Numbered from the stretch's first letter, positions 26,214-36,210 are shown. The stretch: 64,000 nucleotides of DNA from Bacillus sp. EB106-08-02-XG196 (GCF_013396335.1 NZ_JABWSY010000015.1:62001-126000); one strand, 5' to 3'. The notes: generated by a model from the letters alone, not told the origin. Numbers and translations are program-made.

Positions 26214-26226
26214 GATTACAAACCAA

Positions 26227-27489
26227 TCAATGGAATGCTTTTGATCCTATATCTGTTCGGTAATGAGCACCATTAAAAGATACCTTTTCTACTGACTGGT
26301 AAGCTAATTCTCGTGCTTCTTTGAGCGTTTCTCCAACAGCAGTCACTCCTAGAACACGGCCGCCACTGGTGATGATTTCGCCATCCTTTTCAGCGGTTCC
26401 CGCATGAAAAATAATTGATGGATTAACGACTTGATTCAATCCATAAATGACTTCACCTTTTTCGTAAGGTCCGGGATACCCAGTGGAAGACATAATCACG
26501 CAAACTGCCGCCTTGTCTTTCCATTTCACCTCTATATTTTCTAATTCCCCGGTGAGGCTGGCAGTCACAATGTCAACTAAATCTGTTTCTAATAAAGGAA
26601 GCACAACCTGGGTTTCCGGATCGCCAAACCGTGCATTATACTCAATGACTTTTGGCCCTTCTTTTGTCAGCATCAAACCTGTATAGAGAATTCCCTCATA
26701 AGGCACTCCTTCTGCAACCATCGCTTCGGCGGTTGGTTGGACGATTGTCTCAATAATCCGCTCAGTTATGGAGGAATCAATATGCGACAAAGGAGCGTAC
26801 GTTCCCATACCGCCTGTATTAGGTCCCTTGTCACCATCATACACTGGCTTATGGTCCTGTGATGGCACCATTGGTTTCACAGTAGACCCATTCACAAAAG
26901 AGAGCAGGGTCATCTCTTCCCCCTCGAGAAATTCCTCAATAACCACCCTCACCCCTGCCGCACCAAACGTAACATCTTTCATCATACTTTTAAGTGCGTC
27001 CTCAGCTTCTTCTAAGCTTTTTGCCACAACAACACCTTTTCCTGCAGCTAGACCATCCGCCTTTATCACAATGGGTGCCCCTTCGCTGCGAACATAGTCT
27101 AGTGCCTCTTCATAGTTTGTAAATGCCGCATATTTCGCAGTTGGAATCTGATACTTTATCATTAATTCCTTAGCGAACGCCTTACTTCCCTCAATCAGTG
27201 CCGCTTCCTTTGATGGGCCATAGACCGCTAATCTGTGCTCTTTAAAATAATTTACAATTCCCAATGAAAGTGGCTCTTCTGGTCCTACAAAAGTAAGATC
27301 GATTTGTTCTTTTTTTGCAAAATCTGCTAATTTCTCTATTTCTGAAACAGCAATCGAAACGCATTCAGCTAATTCTGCAATTCCAGGATTGCCAGGAGCA
27401 CAATACAATTTCTTTATTTTAGGACTTTGAGACAGTTTCCAAACAATAGCATGTTCACGGCCGCCTCCCCCTACAACTAACACCTTCAT
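26227..27489 (-). CDS. purD: Phosphoribosylamine-glycine ligase PurD
   Basis: ATP-grasp ligase joining glycine to phosphoribosylamine, step two of purine synthesis. The 420-aa protein starts KVLVVGGGGREHAIVWKL, and has IVIKADGLAAGKGVVVA for ATP binding, DHKPVYDGDKGPNTGGMGTY and EYNARFGDPETQVVLPLL, all signatures of PurD. It is the last gene of the pur operon, 15 bases after purH. Only 15 bases separate its stop from the IS110 relic, and no terminator is visible, so the original operon end was probably removed. Confidence 0.96.
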   Translation of the reverse strand: MKVLVVGGGGREHAIVWKLSQSPKIKKLYCAPGNPGIAELAECVSIAVSEIEKLADFAKKEQIDLTFVGPEEPLSLGIVNYFKEHRLAVYGPSKEAALIEGSKAFAKELMIKYQIPTAKYAAFTNYEEALDYVRSEGAPIVIKADGLAAGKGVVVAKSLEEAEDALKSMMKDVTFGAAGVRVVIEEFLEGEEMTLLSFVNGSTVKPMVPSQDHKPVYDGDKGPNTGGMGTYAPLSHIDSSITERIIETIVQPTAEAMVAEGVPYEGILYTGLMLTKEGPKVIEYNARFGDPETQVVLPLLETDLVDIVTASLTGELENIEVKWKDKAAVCVIMSSTGYPGPYEKGEVIYGLNQVVNPSIIFHAGTAEKDGEIITSGGRVLGVTAVGETLKEARELAYQSVEKVSFNGAHYRTDIGSKAFH

Positions 27490-27503
27490 TTCGTCTTACC
27501 CTC

Positions 27504-29036
27504 CTAGTGCTTAAAATGTCTTATGCCCGTAAACACCATGGCGATTCCATGTTTATTTGCTGCTTCAATCGAATCTTCGTCTCGAATTGACCCACCTGGT
27601 TGAATGATGGCAGTAATACCTGCTTTCGCCGCTTCCTCGACGGTATCCGACATCGGGAAGAAGGCATCAGAAGCTAGGAAAGAACCGGCTGCTTTTGCTC
27701 CCGCTTGCTCAATGGCAATCTTCGCCGAACCTACCCGATTCATTTGACCAGCACCAACACCGATTGTTTGAAAATCCTTTGTCAGCACAATAGCATTGGA
27801 CTTTACATGCTTCACTACTTTCCATGCAAAAAGAAGCTGTTCCAACTCTTCTTCCGAAGGTTTTCTTTCGGTTACCACTCGAAGATCCTCCGAACGAATT
27901 TGCTTTACATCTTCTTCTTGAATTAATACTCCTCCTGAAACAGAAGAAAGCAGCCATTCTGGTTCTGTTTCTATTCTTACATCACCAATTCGAAGTAGGC
28001 GAAGGTTTTTCTTTTCCTTCAACACGGCCAATGCCTCTTCATCAAAATCAGGTGCCATAATAATTTCAAGGAATATTTCTTTCATCTTCTCCGCTGTTGG
28101 CCTATCAATTTTACGGTTAGCGGCAATGATCCCTCCGAAGATGGAAACTGGATCAGATTCATAAGCCTTTTGATAAGCATCATAGATCGTTTTTCCGATA
28201 CCCACTCCGCATGGATTTGTATGTTTCACCGCCACCACAGCCGGCTGATCAAATTCTTTTACTAATTTTAAAGCCGCATCGGCATCATTGATATTATTGT
28301 ATGACAATTCTTTTCCGTGTAATTGTTCAGTGGTGGACAATGTTCCGGACTTTGCTAATGGGTTACGATAAAACGCCGCTTTTTGATGAGGGTTCTCTCC
28401 GTATCGCAGATCTTGGGCTTTCTCGAATGTAACGGTGTATTGGTCCGGCCATTCTTCCCCTATTTGCTTCGTTAAATAATTTGAAATTAAGGAATCATAA
28501 GCAGCAGTATGACGGAATACCTTCGCTGCCAAGCGTCTTTTCGTTTCAATAGTGACACCGCCATTTTTCATTTCATTCAAGATGGCAGGGTAATCCAAAG
28601 TATCTACTACAACCGTAACGAAGGCATGATTTTTAGCTGATGAACGCAGCATGGTCGGACCGCCAATATCAATGTTTTCAATCGCTTCTTCATATGTGAC
28701 ATTTTGTTTTGAGATGGTTTCTCTAAAGGGATATAAATTCACCACAACTAAATCAATCGGCTGAATGCCCAGTTCCTCGATTTGCTTTCGATGTTCTTCC
28801 TTATCCCTTATCGCTAAAAGACCGCTATGAATATTGGGGTGAAGGGTTTTCACCCGTCCATCTAATATTTCCGGGAAACCAGTAACCTCCGATATCCCTG
28901 TTACCTTCACGCCTTTTTCAGCCAACATTTTGGCTGTACCGCCCGTTGAGATAATTTCGACTCCAAGGGCTTGTAATTCCAGTGCAAATTCCAAGATTCC
29001 GGTTTTATCTGACACACTTATCAAGGCCCTTTTCAA
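27504..29036 (-). CDS. purH: Bifunctional AICAR formyltransferase / IMP cyclohydrolase PurH
   Basis: 510-aa enzyme for the last two steps to IMP. The N-terminal MGS-like cyclohydrolase domain (RALISVSDKTGILEFALEL, STGGTAKML, GFPEILDGRVKTLHP) is followed by the transformylase domain (DLRYGENPHQKAAFYR, VAVKHTNPCGVGIG, FPMSDTVEEAAKAGI, QPGGSIRDEDSI). The TTG start overlaps the purN stop as TTGA. The length is normal. Confidence 0.96.
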   Translation of the reverse strand: MKRALISVSDKTGILEFALELQALGVEIISTGGTAKMLAEKGVKVTGISEVTGFPEILDGRVKTLHPNIHSGLLAIRDKEEHRKQIEELGIQPIDLVVVNLYPFRETISKQNVTYEEAIENIDIGGPTMLRSSAKNHAFVTVVVDTLDYPAILNEMKNGGVTIETKRRLAAKVFRHTAAYDSLISNYLTKQIGEEWPDQYTVTFEKAQDLRYGENPHQKAAFYRNPLAKSGTLSTTEQLHGKELSYNNINDADAALKLVKEFDQPAVVAVKHTNPCGVGIGKTIYDAYQKAYESDPVSIFGGIIAANRKIDRPTAEKMKEIFLEIIMAPDFDEEALAVLKEKKNLRLLRIGDVRIETEPEWLLSSVSGGVLIQEEDVKQIRSEDLRVVTERKPSEEELEQLLFAWKVVKHVKSNAIVLTKDFQTIGVGAGQMNRVGSAKIAIEQAGAKAAGSFLASDAFFPMSDTVEEAAKAGITAIIQPGGSIRDEDSIEAANKHGIAMVFTGIRHFKH

Positions 29037-29611
29037 TTTGCTGCCTCCTTATTCGCAAGACTTTGGATCACTTCCGGTAACAAGCTATGCTCCTGCTCTT
29101 GAATCTTTTTTGTTAAGGTTTCTCTTGTCTCATCTAAATCGATTGTAATGGCTCGCTGTGCAATAACAGGACCTGTATCCATTCCCTCATCTACATAATG
29201 GACGGTAACACCCGTCACCTTTACCCCATAATCGAGGGCTTGGCCAATGGCATCTTTTCCTGCGAAAGCGGGTAATAAGGATGGGTGTATGTTAATGATT
29301 TTTCTACCATAAGCATTGAGTAAAACATGACCCAGCAGTCGCATATAGCCAGCCAACACGATAAACTCCACATGCCTTTGGGTTAACTTTTCAAGAATCT
29401 CTTCTTCATAAGCTTGTTTGTTAGGATAATCCTTCGCATTAAAAGTAAACACCGGGATTGAATGATCTTTTGCTTTCTGGACTGCTAGGGCTTGAGGGCG
29501 GTCACTGACTAGTAAAGCGACTTGAACGTTCGTAATTTTTTTAGACTGGATGGCTTCCAAAATCGCTGTAAAATTAGAACCTGTACCAGAAGCAAAAACC
29601 GCAATCTTCAT
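29033..29611 (-). CDS. purN: Phosphoribosylglycinamide formyltransferase PurN
   Basis: Transfers a formyl group from 10-formyltetrahydrofolate to GAR. The 192-aa protein has the phosphate loop VFASGTGSNFTAILEA, the catalytic segment IINIHPSLLPAFAGKDAIGQ (with Asn and His) and VTVHYVDEGMDTGPVI with the conserved Asp. It starts two bases after the purM stop and overlaps purH by four bases. Confidence 0.96.
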   Translation of the reverse strand: MKIAVFASGTGSNFTAILEAIQSKKITNVQVALLVSDRPQALAVQKAKDHSIPVFTFNAKDYPNKQAYEEEILEKLTQRHVEFIVLAGYMRLLGHVLLNAYGRKIINIHPSLLPAFAGKDAIGQALDYGVKVTGVTVHYVDEGMDTGPVIAQRAITIDLDETRETLTKKIQEQEHSLLPEVIQSLANKEAAN

Positions 29612-29613
29612 AC

Positions 29614-30648
29614 TTACTCCTTTTTAAATACGACTTCTTCGGTTCCTTTTTGGACTGTACCAATTTCAAACGCATCTTCACCTAACGATTGTAGGTGCTC
29701 CAAAATTTCACGTGAGTCTGCAGAATCAACGAGTAGAATCATCCCGATTCCCATATTAAAAGTTCGGAACATATCATAATCGGATATTTTGCCTGTTGCT
29801 TGTATAAAGGAAAAAATGGGTGGGATCTTCCATGATCCATCCCTTATCTCTGCCTGTAAGCCTTCGGGTAAAATGCGTGGAATGTTATCGTAAAAGCCCC
29901 CGCCTGTCACATGTACCAGACCAGAGACAGGATATTTCCGCACCGTTGAAAGGACCGATTTTACGTAAATTTTCGTCGGTTCGAGTAACACGCCCCCCAA
30001 TTCAGCTCCCAATTGATCCAAATAATCACCTAAGGACAGCTTAGCATCCTCCAAAAGAACTTTTCGGACAAGTGAAAACCCATTGCTATGTATACCACTT
30101 GAAGCTAATCCAATCAGTACCTGACCTTCCTTGACTTTGGATCCATCAATCACATGTTTTTGATCGACGATCCCAACTGTAAAACCAGCGATATCATATT
30201 CCTCGTCCTGATACATCCCCGGCATCTCGGCTGTTTCGCCGCCAATGAGTGAACACCCTGCCTGCAGGCAGCCATCTGCTATTCCTTTCACGATCGATTC
30301 AATTTTTTCGGGGATGATTTTACCACAGGCTAGATAGTCTAGAAAAAAAAGCGGCTCTGCCCCTTGGACGATGATATCATTTACACACATGGCAACTGCA
30401 TCAATCCCGATGGTATCGTGCTTGTCCATAGCAAAGGCTATTTTCAATTTGGTCCCAACACCATCTGTACCAGAAACAAAAACCGGCTCTTCCATCCCCG
30501 TTAAGTCTGGTTTAAAAAGAGCCCCAAAACCTCCTAATCCAGTTAATACTTCAGGACGGAAGGTTTTTTTCACATGTTTTTTCATTCTTTCAACCGCTTC
30601 ATTGCCCGCATCTATATTGACTCCTGCTTGGCGGTACGCATCGCTCAT
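29614..30648 (-). CDS. purM: Phosphoribosylformylglycinamidine cyclo-ligase PurM
   Basis: AIR synthetase, 344 aa. The family signs are FVSGTDGVGTKLKIAF, AMCVNDIIVQGAEPLFFLDY, LIGGETAEMPGMYQDEEYD and LVHVTGGGFYDNIPRIL. ATG follows AAGGAGG. It follows purL after 12 bases; in B. subtilis purF would sit between these two genes, but here purF is found on the other strand at 34820. Confidence 0.96.
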   Translation of the reverse strand: MSDAYRQAGVNIDAGNEAVERMKKHVKKTFRPEVLTGLGGFGALFKPDLTGMEEPVFVSGTDGVGTKLKIAFAMDKHDTIGIDAVAMCVNDIIVQGAEPLFFLDYLACGKIIPEKIESIVKGIADGCLQAGCSLIGGETAEMPGMYQDEEYDIAGFTVGIVDQKHVIDGSKVKEGQVLIGLASSGIHSNGFSLVRKVLLEDAKLSLGDYLDQLGAELGGVLLEPTKIYVKSVLSTVRKYPVSGLVHVTGGGFYDNIPRILPEGLQAEIRDGSWKIPPIFSFIQATGKISDYDMFRTFNMGIGMILLVDSADSREILEHLQSLGEDAFEIGTVQKGTEEVVFKKE

Positions 30649-30660
30649 TTGTTTCCCTCC

Positions 30661-32949
30661 TTACGGTAAACTTGCAGAGATTTCCTGCGTGTTGATTTTT
30701 TTTAATAATCCCGAACGCATAATGTCTGGGATGGCATTTCTCCATGCCCTATCCAATTCAGCAACCGGCTGAGAAATCACGTTCTTACCATGATGTGTAA
30801 TCGATAATTCCGTCCCTTTAACCATGCCGATTTCTTTTATTGGTACCTCGAGCTGTTTCGCCATTTCCTTTATCCTTTCACCATATTCCGGTGAGACCGA
30901 AATAATAATACGAGATTGAGATTCACTAAAAAGATTAAAGTCTGATCGAAGTTCTTCCGTTAAATGAATGACCGCTCCCAGCTTCCCACCAATACAGCTT
31001 TCCGCTAGAGCAACTGCGATACCGCCTTCGGCCGTATCGTGGGCGGAATCCACCAATCCTTCTTGAATGATCTTTAGGGTAAAAACTTGAATATTCTTTT
31101 CTAACTCTAGGTTTAACTGCGGTGGTCGCCCTTCCATTTTTCCTGTCACCATTTTTTGGTATTCTGAACCACCTATCTCTTCCTTGGTTTCCCCCATTAA
31201 AAAGATTAAATCTCCCTCTTTTTTAAATTCCTGAGTCGTTATATGATTGGTATCTCTTATTAAACCCACCATTCCAATGGTCGGTGTCGGAAAGATCGCT
31301 TCTCCTTTTGTCTCATTATAAAGACTGACATTCCCGCCAATAACTGGCGTATTAAGCTGACGGCACGCTTCACTTATGCCATCAGCTGCCTTTTCAAACT
31401 GCCAGAAGATTTCCGGTTTTTCCGGACTGCCAAAGTTTAAGTTATCGGTAATCGCTAAAGGCTCTGCACCGGAACAAACGACATTTCGGGCTGCTTCTGC
31501 AACAGCAATCGCTCCCCCAACGAACGGATCAAGATAAACATATCTTCCATTACAATCTGTCGTCATCGCCAATGCTTTCCTTGTGCCGCGGATGGCAACG
31601 ACCGCAGCATCTGATCCAGGTATGACCGCTGTATTGGTTCTCACCATATAGTCATATTGTTTATACACCCATTCTTTGCTGGCAATCGTAGGGGATGCTA
31701 GCAGCTGCTTTAAAACGGTATTATAGTCATTTGGTTCTTCTATTGTTTGAGCAGGGTCTAATGATGAATATTGTGCGTAATAAGGAGCCTCTTTAGAAGT
31801 CTTACAATAGACCGGCGCATCTTCTGCCAGCTTGTCTGCCGGGATTTCCGCCACCACCTCTCCTTTGTGAAGTAAACGAAGTTGGTTATCATCTGTTACC
31901 CGGCCAATCACAGCAGAGTGAAGTCCCCATTTGTCAAAAATCTTTTTTACTTCTTCTTCTTTTCCTTTTTTCGCAACCACCAGCATTCTCTCTTGTGATT
32001 CTGAGAGCATCATTTCGTAGGCACTCATTCCTTTTTCGCGTTGTGGAACAAGATCAAGATCCAATTCAACGCCATTTCCCGCTTTACTTGCCATTTCGGA
32101 GCTGGAGCTCGTTAATCCTGCTGCCCCCATATCCTGTATCCCTACCACATGGCCAGAAGCTATCAATTCGAGAGTCGCTTCCAGCAGCAATTTTTCCATA
32201 AAAGGATCGCCCACTTGAACAGCCGGACGCTTTGCTTCGGAATTCTCACTCAACTCTTCTGATGCAAAGGTCGCTCCATGAATGCCGTCTCTTCCAGTAG
32301 CGGCGCCAACATAAATAACGGGGTTACCAATCCCTTTCGCCACGCCTTTTTGAATTTGATTATGATCGATTAACCCCACACACATAGCATTAACAAGGGG
32401 ATTTCCTTCATAAGAAGAATCAAAGTAGATCTCGCCGCCAACCGTAGGAATGCCCATACAATTCCCATATCCAGCAATACCGGCGACCACATTTTCAAAT
32501 ATATATTTGGTTTTTGGATTATCAAGTTCGCCAAATCTTAATGAGTTCAATAGCGCAATCGGTCGCGCACCCATGGAAAAAACATCACGAATAATCCCTC
32601 CAACACCTGTAGCAGCCCCTTGATAAGGTTCAATGGCCGATGGATGATTGTGGCTTTCAATTTTAAACACGACTGCTTGTTGATCTCCAATATCGACAAT
32701 CCCCGCTCCTTCACCAGGACCTTGGAGAACATGAGGGCCGGAAGTCGGAAAACGCTTGAGGACTACCTTCGAATTTTTATAGCTGCAATGCTCGGACCAC
32801 ATCACACTAAAGATACCCGTTTCGGTATAATTCGGTTTCCGCCCGAGAATCTCGATAACTTTATCAAACTCTTCGTCCGTCAATCCCATTTCCCGATATA
32901 CCTTCTGCTCCACAATTTGTTCAGGAGTTGGTTCTTTAAGCTGTGCCAT
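30661..32949 (-). CDS. purL: Phosphoribosylformylglycinamidine synthase subunit PurL
   Basis: Large ATP-binding subunit of FGAM synthetase of the small (PurLQS) type, 762 aa. Motifs include SVMWSEHCSYKNSK, KIESHNHPSAIEPYQGAATG, IVYVGAATGRDGIHGATFAS-like VIYVGAATGRDGIHG, QDMGAAGLTSSSSEMA and the repeated half-motif TPVIGGNVSLYNET. It works with PurQ, which supplies ammonia, and with PurS. GGAGG precedes the ATG, and the first 14 bases overlap purQ. It is about 20 residues longer at the C-terminus (RSGLLKKINTQEISASLP) than the usual Bacillus protein. Confidence 0.96.
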   Translation of the reverse strand: MAQLKEPTPEQIVEQKVYREMGLTDEEFDKVIEILGRKPNYTETGIFSVMWSEHCSYKNSKVVLKRFPTSGPHVLQGPGEGAGIVDIGDQQAVVFKIESHNHPSAIEPYQGAATGVGGIIRDVFSMGARPIALLNSLRFGELDNPKTKYIFENVVAGIAGYGNCMGIPTVGGEIYFDSSYEGNPLVNAMCVGLIDHNQIQKGVAKGIGNPVIYVGAATGRDGIHGATFASEELSENSEAKRPAVQVGDPFMEKLLLEATLELIASGHVVGIQDMGAAGLTSSSSEMASKAGNGVELDLDLVPQREKGMSAYEMMLSESQERMLVVAKKGKEEEVKKIFDKWGLHSAVIGRVTDDNQLRLLHKGEVVAEIPADKLAEDAPVYCKTSKEAPYYAQYSSLDPAQTIEEPNDYNTVLKQLLASPTIASKEWVYKQYDYMVRTNTAVIPGSDAAVVAIRGTRKALAMTTDCNGRYVYLDPFVGGAIAVAEAARNVVCSGAEPLAITDNLNFGSPEKPEIFWQFEKAADGISEACRQLNTPVIGGNVSLYNETKGEAIFPTPTIGMVGLIRDTNHITTQEFKKEGDLIFLMGETKEEIGGSEYQKMVTGKMEGRPPQLNLELEKNIQVFTLKIIQEGLVDSAHDTAEGGIAVALAESCIGGKLGAVIHLTEELRSDFNLFSESQSRIIISVSPEYGERIKEMAKQLEVPIKEIGMVKGTELSITHHGKNVISQPVAELDRAWRNAIPDIMRSGLLKKINTQEISASLP

Positions 32950-33619
32950 GTTGTTTCCTCCAGTAGCTTAAAATCGATGAAAACATACGTTTTCCGTCAT
33001 CTGTTCCCAGCCACTTATGAACGGCACGTTCCGGGTGGGGCATTAATCCTAAAACATTGCCTCTCTCATTGATTACCCCAGCAATTTCAGAAATCGATCC
33101 ATTTGGATTCGTCCCTTTATACCTGAATACGATTTGATTGTTGTTTTCTAACTGATTCAGCGTTTCTTGATCACAATAATAATTTCCATCACCATGGGCA
33201 ATAGGGATACGGATCATTTCGCCTTCCTGATAGTCTAATGTGAATGGAGTTTGGTTGTTTTCTACTATTAGATCAATGGTGTCACAATGAAATTTCAAAC
33301 GTTGATTTCTTCTTAATGCACCTGGCAAAAGATTCGCTTCGGTCAATATTTGAAATCCATTGCAGACACCGAGAATCAATTTCCCCTCCTCCGCTGCGAT
33401 TTTCACCTGCTCCATAGCAGGAGACAGACTCGCTACAGCCCCTGGCCGCAAATAATCGCCATAGGAGAATCCTCCAGGAACAAGAATCGCATCATATTTT
33501 GATAGATCCGTTTCTAGATGCCATACATATTCGACAGACTGTTCAATCGTATCTAAAACTGCTTTATACATATCCACATCGCAGTTTGAACCCGGAAAAA
33601 CCAGTACAGCAAAATTCAA
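32936..33619 (-). CDS. purQ: FGAM synthase glutaminase subunit PurQ
   Basis: Class I glutamine amidotransferase, 227 aa, that feeds ammonia to PurL. The nucleophile Cys lies in LILGVCNGFQILTEA and the His and Glu partners in LMPHPERAVHKWLG. FPGSNCDVDMYKAV is the family N-terminus. The start is TTG at 33619, seven bases after AGGAGG; it lies 11 bases downstream of purS. Confidence 0.96.
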   Translation of the reverse strand: MNFAVLVFPGSNCDVDMYKAVLDTIEQSVEYVWHLETDLSKYDAILVPGGFSYGDYLRPGAVASLSPAMEQVKIAAEEGKLILGVCNGFQILTEANLLPGALRRNQRLKFHCDTIDLIVENNQTPFTLDYQEGEMIRIPIAHGDGNYYCDQETLNQLENNNQIVFRYKGTNPNGSISEIAGVINERGNVLGLMPHPERAVHKWLGTDDGKRMFSSILSYWRKQHGTA

Positions 33620-33630
33620 CTTAATCCCTC

Positions 33631-33885
33631 CTATCCTTCCTGGTTGTTAAGATCAAACCTATAGTCTTCAATCACGGTATTAGCTAACAGCTTCTCACAC
33701 ATATCCCTTACTCGTTCTTCTACTGCCTTTTGATCATCATTATTAATCACAAGCTCCATGTATTTCCCTATCCGTACCTCTCCAACCTCATCATAGCCAA
33801 GAGAATGCAGCGACTCGTGAACTGCATTCCCTTGTGGGTCTAACACACTCTCTCTTAATGTTACATACACCGTTGCTTTAAACAT
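33631..33885 (-). CDS. purS: FGAM synthase subunit PurS
   Basis: 84-aa bridging subunit of the PurLQS complex. FKATVYVTLRESVLDPQGNA, SLGYDEVGEVRIGKYMEL and the C-terminal NTVIEDYRFDL are characteristic. The start is ATG at 33885, where the family begins and a GGGGGTAG site is present; 17 upstream in-frame codons belong to the end of purC. It overlaps purC by eight bases. Confidence 0.95.
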   Translation of the reverse strand: MFKATVYVTLRESVLDPQGNAVHESLHSLGYDEVGEVRIGKYMELVINNDDQKAVEERVRDMCEKLLANTVIEDYRFDLNNQEG

Positions 33886-34597
33886 TGACACTACCCCCGA
33901 TTCTTCGTAAGATTTCCTGATATGCTTCCTCGACATTACCCAAATCCCGTCTAAACCGATCTTTATCTAATTTTTTCTTTGTATGGGCATCCCAAAATCG
34001 ACACGTATCAGGGGAGATTTCATCCGCTAAGATGATATCTCCAGCTGGAATTTTACCGAATTCCAATTTAAAATCAACTAAGATAATATCTTTGTTTAAT
34101 AGAAATTCGTTCAAGATTTCATTGATTTTCAAAGCTTGGTTTCGAATGTCTGCTAATTCTTCCTCTGTTGCTAGGCGAAGAATGGCGATGTGATCATGGT
34201 TAATCAAAGGGTCCCCTAGTTCATCATTTTTATAGTAGAATTCCATTATCGTTTGAGGGAGTTCCTTCCCTTCCTCCCATCCAAGCCTTTTTGCAAGTGA
34301 TCCTGCCGCAATGTTTCGAACCACCACCTCAATGGGGATAATCTCCACTTGCTGGACAATCTGTTCGGTTGATGAGATTTTTTTTATAAAATGATTGTCC
34401 AACCCTTTTTCTTTCAACAAACTAAGAAAAATGGCACTAATCTCGTTATTTAACGTTCCTTTTCCGGCAATTTGTCCTTTTTTCTCGCCATTGAAGGCAG
34501 TGGCGTCATCTTTATATTCAATCCAATACGTTCCTGACTCGGATGTTTTAAATACCTTTTTCGCTTTACCTTCATAAAGCATTTCTAATTTTTCCAT
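33878..34597 (-). CDS. purC: SAICAR synthase PurC
   Basis: Condenses CAIR with aspartate. The 239-aa protein has MLYEGKAKKVFKTS, EVVVRNIAAGSLAKRLG, LVDFKLEFGK and ADEISPDTCRFWD, all of which are PurC signatures. It is the first gene of this operon; purE, purK and purB, which precede purC in B. subtilis, are not present. GGAGAATT precedes the ATG. Confidence 0.96.
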   Translation of the reverse strand: MEKLEMLYEGKAKKVFKTSESGTYWIEYKDDATAFNGEKKGQIAGKGTLNNEISAIFLSLLKEKGLDNHFIKKISSTEQIVQQVEIIPIEVVVRNIAAGSLAKRLGWEEGKELPQTIMEFYYKNDELGDPLINHDHIAILRLATEEELADIRNQALKINEILNEFLLNKDIILVDFKLEFGKIPAGDIILADEISPDTCRFWDAHTKKKLDKDRFRRDLGNVEEAYQEILRRIGGSVNV

Positions 34598-34819
34598 TAT
34601 AATTCTCCTTTACTCAATCTTACCGAACAAACTTTCCTCCTAAAATCAGACCAACTTTTTTTACTACTGATTTTAAGTTATCCTGAATGTCAATCCTTTA
34701 CTTTTATTAACTAACAAAATTTTATCAGTACACGCTGACTACTAGAAAATGAATATAAAAGGATAGAAATTTTTCTTTCGCCAAAAATAAGGAAATGAAC
34801 ATCACGGGAGGCAGACAAA
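34598..34819. promoter_or_regulatory. Divergent purC/purF intergenic region
   Basis: This region of 222 bases must drive both directions. CCGAACAA at 34622-34629 resembles half of a PurR PurBox, but no inverted partner at the usual spacing is evident. TTGACA on the minus strand near 34700 is a possible -35 box without a good -10 box. The purF site GGGAGG lies at 34806-34811. No guanine riboswitch was seen. Confidence 0.35.
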
Positions 34820-36199
34820 ATGGATTCAGAAATGAAGGAGAAATGCGGGGTATTTGGTGTTTTTAATCACCCCAAAGCAGCCCATTTAACCTATTATGGA
34901 CTTCATGCACTTCAACACCGCGGACAGGAGAGTGCAGGAATTGTGGCTGCTGATGGGAAATCATTCAGGCATCACAGAGGAATGGGATTAGTTACGCAGG
35001 TATTTACCCGTGAGACCCTTGATGGATTAACCGGAAATATGGCCATTGGCCATGTCCGTTATTCAACATCTGGTGCAAGTTTATTACAAAACGCTCAGCC
35101 CCTCGTCTTTAAATACAGTGAGGGTGATTTGGCCGTTGCCCATAACGGGAATCTTGTGAATGCCAATATCGAACGGAAAGTGCTCCAGCAACAAGGGGCC
35201 ATCTTTCAGACAACAACGGATACAGAAATTATCGCCCACCTTATCGCTCGTTCAAGTAAAAAATATTTTAATCAAGCTGGACCTGAAGTTCTTAAGCGGA
35301 TTGACGGATCATTCGCTTTACTAATTATGACAGAAAAACAAATGCTCGTTGCCCTGGATCGTCACGGATTACGCCCCCTTAGCCTCGGAAAAATTGGCGA
35401 ATCTATTGTCGCAGCTTCCGAAACATGTGCGTTAAATGCGGTAGATGCTACGTTCTGGAGAGACGTTGAACCGGGTGAATGGCTTCTCATTGATGAAAAG
35501 GGGGTTCAAACAGGAAGATTTGCTGAAAAAGGCGAGGTTTCCCTTTGTTCTTTTGAATTTGTTTATTTTGCAAGACCGGATAGCGTGATTCATGGAAGAA
35601 GTGTCTTAACCATCCGGAAAGAGTTAGGCCAAATTCTAGCAAAAGAACATCCAGCACCAGCAGATGTTGTGGTCGCCGTGCCAGAATCTAGTGTTCCTGC
35701 AGCGATGGGGTATGCACAACAATCAGGAATTCCTTATGAAATGGGGATCATCAAAAACCCTTATGCGGGCCGTTCCTTTATTGAACCAACCCAGGAATTG
35801 CGCGACCTGGCAGTTCGTCTAAAATTAAGCGCAGTACGAGAAATTCTCGAGAATAAGAGAGTTGTGCTGGTTGATGATTCAATTGTTCGGGGAACGACAA
35901 GTAAACGCATTGTTCAATTGATTCGTCAAGCAGGTGCCAAAGAGGTCCACGTACGAATCAGCTCCCCTATGGTAAAAAATCCTTGTTTTTATGGAGTGGA
36001 TATGCCTACAAAAGAAGAACTATTTGCTAATAAACATGAACAAGAACAAGCAATGGGGAAAGTGATCGGAGCAGATTCATTAGCTTTTTTAAGTACGGAA
36101 GGGTTATTAGAGGCGGTTGATGTAGATTTAGCAGACACCAGCAGCCGCTGTATCGCCTGCTTTAGCGGGGCATATCCAACTAACTTGTATTTGAAGTGA
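34820..36199 (+). CDS. purF: Amidophosphoribosyltransferase PurF
   Basis: First committed enzyme of purine synthesis, 459 aa. A short propeptide (MDSEMKEK) precedes the nucleophile in CGVFGVFNHP, as in the Bacillus type that is matured by cleavage. The glutaminase domain has GLHALQHRGQESAGI and GHVRYST; the PRTase domain has VVLVDDSIVRGTTSKRI. The four Cys expected to bind the [4Fe-4S] cluster are there (EVSLCSFEF, KNPCFYG, RCIACFSG). Unlike in B. subtilis, the gene is divergent from purC instead of lying between purL and purM. GGGAGG precedes the ATG. Confidence 0.96.
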   Translation: MDSEMKEKCGVFGVFNHPKAAHLTYYGLHALQHRGQESAGIVAADGKSFRHHRGMGLVTQVFTRETLDGLTGNMAIGHVRYSTSGASLLQNAQPLVFKYSEGDLAVAHNGNLVNANIERKVLQQQGAIFQTTTDTEIIAHLIARSSKKYFNQAGPEVLKRIDGSFALLIMTEKQMLVALDRHGLRPLSLGKIGESIVAASETCALNAVDATFWRDVEPGEWLLIDEKGVQTGRFAEKGEVSLCSFEFVYFARPDSVIHGRSVLTIRKELGQILAKEHPAPADVVVAVPESSVPAAMGYAQQSGIPYEMGIIKNPYAGRSFIEPTQELRDLAVRLKLSAVREILENKRVVLVDDSIVRGTTSKRIVQLIRQAGAKEVHVRISSPMVKNPCFYGVDMPTKEELFANKHEQEQAMGKVIGADSLAFLSTEGLLEAVDVDLADTSSRCIACFSGAYPTNLYLK

Positions 36200-36210
36200 A
36201 AAATGCCAAT

